In this document: piece after piece, positions 10,526 through 19,420 of the stretch
Numbering within the stretch: position 1 is the stretch's first letter
Layout: each line of letters starts with the position of its first letter
NCBI GenBank assembly: GCA_002751075.1
Contig: NAOQ01000222.1
Location: forward strand, 1 to 28,123
Length of the DNA stretch: 28,123 nucleotides
Direction of reading: 5' to 3'
DNA from: Ichthyophonus hoferi
Lineage: Eukaryota > Opisthokonta > Ichthyosporea > Ichthyophonida > Ichthyophonidae
The notes under the pieces: generated by a model
What the model was told of the DNA's origin: nothing
Seen by the model: the letters and a program-made list of their open reading frames with translations, nothing else
The model's database searches: none
Translations under genes and position numbers: made by a program

Positions 10526-13500
10526 CTGTTAAGAGAGTAAAGAGAATAAAACAATGAGCAAAAATGAGAAGGAGCGAGGGATAAGACAAGAAAACAAAGG
10601 AAAATATAAGAAAAATAATAGATCATAGGAAAAGAAAAAGTAAAGAAAGGAGATACATATACATAAAAAAGGGGAAGAAAGAATAAAATAAAATAAGAGT
10701 GAAAGCAGATAACACATTAAAAACGTCGATGAGAGAAACAATGTAGGTTAGTAAGTGTTCTGTTTGATTTGAAGATAAATTGGATGGCATTTTTCTTGCA
10801 TTTGATTTGCTAGGAAACATATGCCTTGCATGGGTAGCGGCATCCAAGATGACAGGTTATCAAGAACGGCATAGCATTCTTTTATGACTTACCAATGCTT
10901 AATTAACCTACGTACAAGAGAGAGCACAGCTCTTTTATACGTTTATAACCAAGTAGATTGAACTATACTACGTCCACCCAAATTCAGATATATGTCATAG
11001 AGGAAGATGATTAGTAGATAACGGAATATGAAAGGCAAAATAAAACATACCTGTTTGGCCAAAGTGGAAGGCTGGCCACCAGTTGGACCTCTTGTCCCAT
11101 AACTCTGTCACAGATCTCTCCTGGGTTTCCTTATTGTCACTGTACCCAGTGTTATATTATTAAAATCAAATCTATATCAACCCGAAAATGGCACATTATA
11201 TCTAATGTGAGAGTGAATAAGCCAATATTCCTTATTATAGCTACATTATTCATTATACTTCGCCTATCTAACACTTTGCAAAATAATAAAAAAGCATTTC
11301 AAGTGTAACAGAATAATATCAGCATGGTAAGCATTAAAGGATATATCATTGAGCCAATCAAACCTAATCACAGGGACATCTACCAACAATATTTCCTCTT
11401 GCTTTTTCACACAGTTAAGCTATTAACCAATAAATACATACTTAACATAACAGGATAAATAAAAAACAAAAACTTGAACTGGAATGAATAGCGGATGTAT
11501 AATAAAAAACAGAATATATGAGACAACATCAGACGACAAAGAGGATAACCAGAGAGGTAATATCATACCTGTCTGAATTATGAAGCAGAAGGTCGGCCAA
11601 AAGAATCCACAGGGGAAGATTATAGCGATTGGCACTACCATCCAGCTTAGTCATTGTGATTAGAAGAGTAGAATGATAAGATAATGTACCTGTATGAATG
11701 CGTTAAATAAATAGATGCTACGTTCATAATTTTCGGTTATATACATCAAACACCAGTATTCACCTTGCTGTTTCTGCTTTCTTCTTATGTTATATAGTCT
11801 TGGCGGATTATACTATGTTTACGTTTCTCTATTTTTTATTTGCATCATATACTTAGTTACAAATATGTTCTAATAGCAATTCATTATAATCAACTATAGA
11901 AAATAAAAAAACATGTAAATAGAAATAGAAAGAAGCATAAAAAAAATGCTATATATAAAAGCAACCATATCATACCCAATCCTAAAACACATACAATTAG
12001 TTGTTAATATAGACGAAACCAAAAATAAAAATAAACCAAAAAACATTAATATCACGACAAGTAAGAAAATAGCCATACCCTCCATAAACATTCTGTCAAT
12101 GTTGTCTAAGACGGAGCAGTAAGGATCTAAATGAACTAAGCGAACCATCGCTTCGTCTATCTCCAGATGACTTTCAGGGGTATAGTATAATAAAAATTGG
12201 CATAGATACCTGGACAATTTATGCATGAGTGTATGTACAAATAAATGAATTTATATGTGAATGGCTAATATATATATAGTATATATGTGTGCATGTGAGT
12301 ACGTGTAAATGCTTGCAGATGTATTTATACAAAAATAATATAGTGCGTTCAAGTCTGAAATATATATAAAAACTACAATTACTGTAGATTCAAGTATGTG
12401 TAATGTGAGGTAAAATGAATAGGAGAATAGTACAAAAACAATCATGTACATAATTATACGCTAGAGATGGGAAAAGAAATATACAAAACAAAGTAATCTG
12501 ACGCTAGACATAGACCGTAATACCTTGCATAGCAGACATTGCTCGGGTCTTTTTCAATAAGTTTTTTAAGTATTGCAAACATTTTATCTTCTTCCCCAGT
12601 TTCCTCAAGAACCTGTGTGGGACATGAAAGAATAAGAGATTAGGTCAGTTATTAAGTGTGTGAGAAATAATTATGTAACAGATGGCTTATAAGAAAAATA
12701 TGAGTTATACTCGACCAGCAATATCTTACTACATCAACACACAATCCCAACTCGAAGACTATGCACACTAATGGGTATAGTTACTCTGTATGTATTGTCC
12801 CCACAATCTGCAATGACATACACCACGCCATAAAATTATTACCCAACCGCATATTAACCATATGCCATACAATATAAGAGAGCCATACTTAACAACACAT
12901 TGCAACACCATAATCCATACACATATCAAGCATAATACAAATAAGTCATTAAGCATGTACCTTTAAGTAAAACAAACTAAATGTTTCGATAGATCCCTCC
13001 AACTCCAAACATTGTTTTAAATTTTTTGCAGCTCTTGAGAGTAAATACATCTTTGCTGAGCGATTAGACTTGGATCTCTTTTTTGTATTAGCTGCCAAAC
13101 TGTTAATGCGCTGTAACCATATAGGCTGGGTCTTATTAGGTTCCTCATTACTTTTATTTTCTTCTTTTACTATTATATTTTTACTTTGACTATCTCTGTT
13201 TTCTCCATTATCTAAAGTATCCCCTCTCTGTCGCTTTCTCGTCCCTCCTTCATCATCTGAAGTCATCCCATTACTATCTGATTTGATGCTATTTTTCACA
13301 TTTCCAAACCCATGTTTCCAATTATTATTCTCTTGTTCTTCTTCTCCAAGTCTCTTTCTCTTCTTGGTTCCTTCCTCCATGTATTGTAGATTGAAGGAAG
13401 CATCACTCCTGTCCCCATCCATTGTAGGCATCTCACCTAGTTTATACAAAAAGAAAAAAATAATTAAACAGGATAACATAGACGTGCATACATATTCAAA

Positions 13501-16500
13501 CTAAAACGGAAGAATTCTTTCATTCCTTGATAGGATATTCATCTCAACCGTCCATAAGCAGAATTAAACATGTATTATTACTCCAGTATGCCCTAGATTC
13601 AGTGCTTACTTTTCTTGTGGGGCGCTACCAAAATAATATTTGCTATTGTAATGAATGTAAAACAAATGATCTTATAATGATGTATATAAATATATTACTG
13701 CAGAAAATAAATGGGTTGAAAAATGTAAAGTTGCAATAAAATACAACACAGTATCATATAATACTTTGTAAGCTAATATCAACTTATTCATTATCCCTCT
13801 CATTCTTCCAAAATGGTTTATTATAATAATTTCATAATCAGACAGTAGAATGGCAATGCTTATTAACAATTATTATGCGTATTTAGCATTCAATAGTGTA
13901 AGCGATTATTCACGCCTATTATATGCATATTTTGGTATAAATGGTAGACATTAGAACGTTAATTGTGGTTGATATATATATTTATGTATAGATTAATTAA
14001 AAATGTTGACATGGTAAACAAAGGTATAATTAAAAAGATGGATCCAATTATGTGTAACAGATGTAAGCGTATAGAGTATAAAAAAGAAATGGGATAAACA
14101 GTAAGAGCAAATCACACAGACGAGAATATTTTTGAGGTTGCAAGCAAGTCGGAATATGGTTTTAAAGTCATCCTCGCGTATTTTCTTTGAAAATAAGAAG
14201 GAACTCCTGCCTTAATTAAATACAATACTATGATGTGTTTGTTATTTGATTTCATAGCACATTACTTGAAAGCCCTCAGCTTCGTAACAGTTTAAAGTAA
14301 TGCGTCTAGAGAGATATATATGAATATGCAACACCAAACAAAACTAACTTATAAATACATTTGGTTTTTTTTTACATACTCATAAAGCCCTCTTCAATAT
14401 CGCCATCGGGATTTTCTGACTCATTTGTCGGAACCTTATCGACTATAGTCAATAGTAGAGGATGAAGATAAGGATGATTGTTAGTGACGTTATATATCCA
14501 TAGCAACAGAGCAATGTATTAAAATGATAGGTTTACTTTGCCAATGCAAAAAATATATAGTAGTGATAAATCTACACTATACTGCATAGACACATACATA
14601 CATTATACTCTATAATATTGGAACAAATTATAAGAATAAAAATTGAAGATCATGACCTGCCCTTTTAAGGTGGAACAGTGGATGTGATAGAATAGATTAA
14701 GGAAAAAAACAAAAAAACAAAAAGAAGAATATTGTCAAATAAGCATTAAGAGTAAGATTAAAATAAAAATAATATATAGTATGTATGTATGTATTTATGT
14801 ATATATATGGTGTGTATTGTAAGAAAGATATGTTTACCTTTGTGCATCAGTGCAAGGTTTAGGGCAAGCATTCCTGTGTAACCATATAGAAGAGGATTTT
14901 TAAAATGATGTCTGCCTGTCATCTTACTGTAATAGAAAAGATATATTAAATTAACTATATTATCACATTGGTTGCATTTTAATGGGGTCACTGTATGGAT
15001 TACTTGTACACAGAATGGATTTATGAATAAAAATAATGAGTTCATATGCATATGATTCGCCTAAAATCACGCGTGATTTGAACTCTGGAGTTTTTCAAAC
15101 AGGATCATGTACCAATATAGGCGTGGTAACCATGGTAACTATGGTGGCCATAATATTTATAATTATATAATTATAAATATCTCGCCCACAATATGTAACA
15201 ATACATACGCATATAACTCATAGCAAACACTATGTTAATATGAGAGAAAGGTAGGCAGGTACACAGATGCATAAATGTGGGTAGAAATGAATATTACATA
15301 CCAGTACGAATATATTTTATCTGAACATTTATCAGACGAAAACAAACAAAGATCAGAATAGATTTGTATTATAATCTATATATACATATATATGCGTGTG
15401 TATGTCTGTATGTGTGCATTTGCGTGTGTATGTGTAGCATATGTGTACATATATTTGTATGTAAGAAATTTTGTTTATCAATAGTATGGTTATAGGGGAC
15501 CTTGGCTATTAAATAAAGAATATATTCAAATGATACAGATTTCCCTTACCTACTCAAGGAGTCAAAGGCCTCATTCAAACGGCCACACTTTATTCTATAA
15601 AATACCATCTCATAGAATATATCCATCCGCTGTATACGAAAAAAACTATTAGAGAGATAGTATACAATCTATATATAAGATGGCCGTAACCAACAGACAA
15701 AGTTATATTAAAATTATAAATGTATTTTATATTTTAATATTTACAGGTAATAATAATATAAATTATAAATGCAANNNNNNNNNNNNNNNNNNNNNNNNNN
15801 NNNNNNNNNNNNNNNNNNNNNNNNNNNNNNNNNNNNNNNNNNNNNNNNNNNNNNNNNNNNNNNNNNNNNNNNNNNNNNNNNNNNNNNNNNNNNNNNNNNN
15901 NNNNNNNNNNNNNNNNNNNNNNNNNNNNNNNNNNNNNNNNNNNNNNNNNNNNNNNNNNNNNNNNNNNNNNNNNNNNNNNNNNNNNNNNNNNNNNNNNNNN
16001 NNNNNNNNNNNNNNNNNNNNNNNNNNNNNNNNNNNNNNNNNNNNNNNNNNNNNNNNNNNNNNNNNNNNNNNNNNNNNNNNNNNNNNNNNNNNNNNNNNNN
16101 NNNNNNNNNNNNNNNNNNNNNNNNNNNNNNNNNNNNNNNNNNNNNNNNNNNNNNNNNNNNNNNNNNNNNNNNNNNNNNNNNNNNNNNTATATTTTAATAT
16201 TTACAGGTAATAATAATATAAATTATAAATGCAACATGCCGATTGAAATAATAATTAACTATAAATAAAATATCAATTTTAACTATAAAAATATATATAA
16301 TAAAAAAAGATTGCAGCACGTGGTATTCCCGTGTGCTCCTCCACTACAGTTGATTACTCGAATTAAAGTATAGAAATGGCCAGGTATATATAACACGATT
16401 CCAAAATATCTGCTAAATTCACATTGAAATACTTTCCCATTGTGTTCTTGTAAAAAGCACTAAAGAGGTTTAAACTCTCACAGTCATTTCTTGTTCTACT

Positions 16501-17813
16501 TTGATTAAGGTTTTTTTTTTTAAAGTTAAAAAAAAAACACACCCACGTGTATTTTAGGATTCATATTAGGTTTACATACTTAAAATATTAATAACTTCAA
16601 ACAAAGTGGTCTAAAATATGGTTAGAATAATGCAGTTGTTTAGGTCTCAACTTCATTGGCTGATATATATATATATAAAGAACACTAAATATAATAGTTA
16701 AAGTATAAATTAACATACATAGAAAGAGAAAGAAATATCATGCCTCTTTTTTGGTGGCTAGAACCAGCATCTTCATATAGAATTGTAATACTTCAACCTC
16801 ATGCTCAGGGCCGGCTCTCTGTAGTATCTCCGTGCCTGTCTGCATAAATAGACATACTTATTGTGTGCGGGTAATTGTAAATAAGGGTTGGTTGGGGAGA
16901 AAAAACCTAATAAAAATAAGTCATTATCTAAGTGTCAAAGGCCGGTCCCGACATAACATTAGAGAAGTTTGTAATGATTAACGAAAATTTGATAAAATAC
17001 ATGCACTGAAAGAAGGAATATAGTGTGGTGGTTTGTACAGCATAGAATGCTCAGATACGTGACTACTGAGATAGAAAAATGGCTTTGAGTTGGTTATAAA
17101 ATAGGTATGTTGAGTGGGAAGGGATTGTATGCATTGAAAATATACTTGTATTTATATGCATATGTAGAATATGTGGTATATGTAGTTTGATAACCAGTGC
17201 AATAAGATGATATATGTGCGGTAATATTACAATAGACAGTTAGTGGCGGGATGTCATAATTCTAAAGATAACAAGATCTTCTATTATAAACAATGCTTTG
17301 ATAATAGTGTTAAAGATCGAAAGATACAATAATAATGTTGACTGATAGAGGCCAATAGTTAGAATGGAGGTAGATATGTAGATAGGGAAAAATAAACGTG
17401 AAAAGAAAGCAACAAATGGGCTGGCAACCCAAGCACACTACACCTCAATAGCACCTTCCCACCTTCCACACCACAGTGGGAAGCACTCTGGCAAGGCGTG
17501 TGGCCACTGATAAGGCCTCAGCAGCTTTAGCATAGTCATGATGGAGTAGATGTTGACGTAGAAGGGATAGAAGAAGTTGTACCTGGTTAGAACGTAGGCC
17601 CTGGTAGCCCACTGGAGAATAGGGATAAATGATTAGGTGGTTTGGGTTATGAAGACAATCTATATACATAAACGTGTACTGCGTATAAAAAGACATGGGC
17701 ACAACATGTGCTGGGCCGTTTGCATTTATTATTAGCATATTCTCATTCTCATTATTCCTTATCTCATTTTTAAATGAATTTATAAACATAAAATGAAAAA
17801 GTAATGCATGCAT
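9330..17813 (-). CDS. TAF1A: TAF1A: TBP-associated factor, RNA polymerase I subunit A (SL1/TIF-IB), whole gene
   Basis: TAF1A is a subunit of SL1, the TBP complex that recruits RNA polymerase I to rDNA promoters in the nucleolus. Exons in transcript order are 17813-17463, 16839-16744, 15629-15550, 14926-14838, 14442-14380, 13436-12961, 12612-12524, 12209-12079, 11763-11690, 11645-11569, 11139-11051 and 10525-9330. All join in phase to 2811 bases (936 residues plus TAA). Family matches recalled from human TAF1A: LLLSLLRQHLLHHDYAKAAE with human FIQEALLKHQWQQAAEYM; VVWK|TGTEIL with IIWKLGSEIL; FYEMVFYRIKCGRLNEA with LQHALYLLHHGMLKDA; WDKRSNWWPAFHF with WNSRKNWWPGFHF; and the helix after the last splice with human LACEKAFVAGLLLGKG. 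Human TAF1A is 450 residues; this one is about twice as long because of a basic insert and a long tail. The first exon's start and the 5' limit of the 11763-11690 exon are uncertain. An alternative start would use an acceptor at 17611 and an unknown upstream exon. Confidence 0.85.
9648..9797 (-). repeat. Coding minisatellite: five 30-bp units giving a 10-residue repeat in the TAF1A tail
   Basis: Reading on the minus strand, five consecutive 30-base blocks encode SSQSMALCLF, NTPPMEPQVL, NTELMCSLLP, DTQPMNSQIP and DTQPMGFSQE. Met is fixed at position 5, and positions 1-2 are Asn/Asp-Thr in four of the five units. The last two units are the most alike (DTQPM twice), as expected if they duplicated most recently. 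Confidence 0.8.
10526..11050 (-). other. TAF1A intron with a purine-rich plus strand
   Basis: The minus-strand transcript sequence has a long T/C-rich, A-poor stretch (about 10550-10690) before the acceptor of the last exon. It is an extended polypyrimidine region with no coding content. Confidence 0.6.
11861..11893 (-). CDS. Possible 33-bp cassette exon of TAF1A
   Basis: After one of the best polypyrimidine acceptors in the gene (ttttttattttctatag), the minus strand holds TT then GAT TAT AAT GAA TTG CTA, ending at a donor ATTT|gtaact. The 33 bases start and end in phase 1, exactly like the flanking exons (12209-12079 ends in phase 1, 11763-11690 starts in phase 1). Inclusion or skipping would both keep the frame, adding about 11 residues that include DYNELLLEHI. 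Human TAF1A needs few residues here, so the default form may skip it. Confidence 0.35.
12961..13436 (-). CDS. TAF1A: TAF1A exon carrying a charged, lysine/arginine-rich insert
   Basis: A 476-bp exon starting in phase 1 and ending in phase 0 (TTAAAG|gtacat). Only its last 30 or so residues (RAAKNLKQCLELEGSIETFS, then LFYLK) align with human TAF1A ([20 protein letters not shown]). The preceding 130 or so residues are charged and low-complexity, with basic clusters TKKRKR, TRKRQR and NTKKRSKSNR separated by acidic and Asn-rich runs (EEEQENNN, TSDDEGG). The basic clusters look like nuclear or nucleolar localisation signals. The frame joins correctly to exons on both sides, so the insert is coding and not a retained intron. 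Confidence 0.75.
15153..15180. repeat. Perfect 28-bp AT palindrome
   Basis: The 28 bases from 15153 (atatttataattat and its exact reverse complement) form a perfect palindrome in a TAF1A intron. The DNA just to the left also has the short repeats ggtaaccatggtaactatgg. It may extrude as a cruciform or hairpin; no protein site is recognised. Confidence 0.75.
15728..16234. repeat. 47-bp perfect direct duplication flanking the N gap
   Basis: Positions 15728-15774 and 16188-16234 are identical over all 47 bases (tatattttaatatttacagg and onward to gcaa). Each copy abuts the run of N at 15775-16187. This is what is seen when two contig ends overlap but were scaffolded with a gap; it could also be a tandem repeat the assembler could not cross. 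Confidence 0.9.
15775..16187. other. Assembly gap (413 N)
   Basis: A run of 413 undetermined bases within a TAF1A intron. Protein reads across it are meaningless. Confidence 0.99.
16840..17462 (-). other. TAF1A first recognised intron
   Basis: Bounded by GTGTGGAAG|gtggga on the 5' side and tatttatgcag on the 3' side, phase 0. No coding content was found. The downstream codons GTG GGA AGG also read in frame into the donor, but the human alignment (IWKLGSEIL) fits splicing after the Lys codon. Confidence 0.6.
17463..17813 (-). CDS. TAF1A: TAF1A first recognised exon (N-terminal, start uncertain)
   Basis: The 3' part, from about 17611, is clearly TAF1A (QVQLLLSLLRQHLLHHDYAK, then AAEALSVATRLARVLPTVVW). 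The frame stays open upstream to an ATG at 17813, giving 117 codons, or to an internal ATG (MLIINANGP). The upstream residues are Asn, Ile and Tyr-rich and resemble translated intron. A pyrimidine-rich acceptor (ccctattctccag) at 17612 would let an undiscovered upstream exon supply the true N-terminus, with phase 1. Confidence 0.5.
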
Positions 17814-18146
17814 GGTATATAGTGTATGCTAGCTCTGGTACATGAAAGCATACCAAACCTACCACATCGGTGGGAGAAAGAGAAAGAGAAGCAAGACGAT
17901 AAGTCAACCCATCAACGTTAGTTTAAAATAGAAGCAAGGAAGCACTACTATACCAACAATTAATTCATTACGTCAATGACATACATTCAGGGAGGTTAAA
18001 CATCTTTTAACCGTAGTAATGATCAAGACATTGGTCTTCTTTCCCACAATAAACTTCTTACAACTATAACCATAACCCTTCCTATCTAATAAGTTTTCGT
18101 ATGCGCAACCACGAATGTTCACGTGCACATAATAACAAATACCAGC

Positions 18147-18216
18147 TAATCGCATAGTTTATCATTAATCGCGGACTACCATTAATCGCACAGTTTATTA
18201 TTAATCGTGTATTAAT
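18147..18216. repeat. Cluster of short TTAATCG repeats
   Basis: Five copies of a TAATCG/TTAATC core lie within 70 bases. The block taatcgcatagtttatcat (18147) recurs 36 bases later as taatcgcacagtttattat (18183). Such spaced copies resemble subterminal repeats of a small DNA transposon or an array of binding sites; neither is shown. Confidence 0.6.
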
Positions 18217-18363
18217 CTGTGATTGCTCCGAAAGTAATTGAGATGTTGTACAAGGCATGAAAGCTAAAAATTTCCAAAAACAAACGACAAAAGTTACAAT
18301 TAAGCCTTACTGCATTTTCCTTCTAGCTTTGTTTTTCGTATTTAATGTTAACTCAATATTAGC

Positions 18364-18745
18364 TTAGTTGGTTAATTTGGTTAATGATTTGTTGGAAATA
18401 GAACTAGAATCTCTACTGAATTCTATTTGACGTACGGCGTGCCTATCTTCTTCCAGTTTTTCCAGGTAGCTATCAATAGTTAAAGGACAAGCTAAAGCCT
18501 TTGCGAGTTCTTCATATAGAACACGCAATTGTTCTGAATTTAGAGGCGCTTTATACTACTTACCTTGCAATTTGCAGTATGAACAATATCTATAATCTAA
18601 AACACTACAATTGTAGAACGGCACTATACAAGTATTCTCTAATGGTTTGACTGTATCAGATTGGACTAGTAGACTTTTTAATAAAAAATCTGTATGATAA
18701 ATTTCTACCATTTGAGAAGCAAAAGGGAACATATAAATTTGATGA
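18364..18745 (-). pseudogene. Unidentified coding-like remnant on the minus strand
   Basis: A single minus-strand frame covers 127 codons with one interruption, opening after a good acceptor (tatagtttttcag). The first half includes MFPFASQMVEIYHTDFLLKS and a cysteine pair (DYRYCSYCKLQ) next to a consensus donor CAAG|gtaagt. The second half has strongly coding-like composition: LNSEQLRVLYEELAKALACP, then TIDSYLEKLEEDRHAVRQIE. No family was recognised. The exon ending at the gtaagt donor (18745 to about 18564) ends in phase 1, which is the phase needed to splice to the TAF1A acceptor at 17611, so it could be an upstream TAF1A exon, but the residues do not resemble the human N-terminus. A decayed gene or transposon fragment is equally possible. 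Confidence 0.4.
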
Positions 18746-19325
18746 CTGAAAAACTATAATAGCCAAGTCATTGTAGGTTATACCTTTATTATTGTTTTGA
18801 GAATTATTATATGCATATAAATCATATAAATAATAAAGAAACGTCAAATAGATATGTGTGAAGTTTAGTTTAGTTTTTTATGTATAGGAAATACTCTGGC
18901 CACCATGTCATAGACCAGTGTTTTGACAAGTTCCCAGACCTTAATAGGTAACTATAATCGAATGGAATAGTTCCAGCATGATTTCATGATACAACTACAT
19001 TTATATACCGTACTTATATCGTGTATTATTATAATAGATTAATATAGTGGATTTTTAGAGTATATATATATATATATATATTAAATTAATAGTATACATA
19101 TAAACTATATTAACATAATAGCCATGTCTAGTAAATTAATTCATTATCTTTAAGCCAATGCTAAAGCAACTAATTAACACCTGTAGCTATATATAGACTT
19201 GGTTTTACACCATATATAGCATAGAAATAATCTTAAACATACTAAGTTACTTTGCCGCCTATTTTACAGCCTATTTTGACCATTGTTATTAATTGTTAGT
19301 AGGGTTTAGTTTTAGTTATACCACT

Positions 19326-19420
19326 ATGGCTAGTAAAATACTTCTTCCCCTAACAATGGGGTTGGGATTATTTGGTCTTACAACTGCCATATATGAAGAC
19401 CAGAGAGGTCAATCTGATTG
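19326..19420 (+). CDS. EMC1: EMC1 exon 1: start codon, signal peptide and YEDQ motif
   Basis: The ATG sits in the context ccactATGGCt. Twenty hydrophobic residues precede AIYEDQRGQSDW, the conserved start of mature EMC1. The exon ends in phase 2 at TG|gtaagc and completes the Trp codon with the next exon. Confidence 0.9.

Larger units (their letters stand above)
15630..16743 (-). other. TAF1A intron with a GC-AG splice pair and an assembly gap
   Basis: The upstream exon must end at AAAGAG, because codons after it run GCA then TGA, while the protein alignment (human FANRMKNIGVMNYLKISLQ) continues in the next exon at 15629. The donor is therefore GAG|gcatga, a GC donor. The acceptor cgtatacag is normal. 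A gap of 413 N bases lies inside. Confidence 0.6.
17814..19325. other. Region between the divergent TAF1A and EMC1 genes
   Basis: About 1.5 kb that should contain both promoters. It holds a short-repeat cluster (18147-18216), an unidentified minus-strand coding-like remnant (18364-18745) and a (TA)n run near 19061-19081. Immediately before the EMC1 ATG there is a short direct repeat (gcctattttacag, gcctattttgacc). I do not see a convincing TATA box that stands out from the AT background. Confidence 0.5.

Noticed and set aside
13283-13504. Plus-strand ORF rich in Ser, Leu and Phe
   Set aside because: Antisense shadow of the charged TAF1A insert.
15680-16210. Long plus-strand open reading frames of 142-176 codons
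   Set aside because: They run through the block of N bases; almost all of the residues are undetermined.
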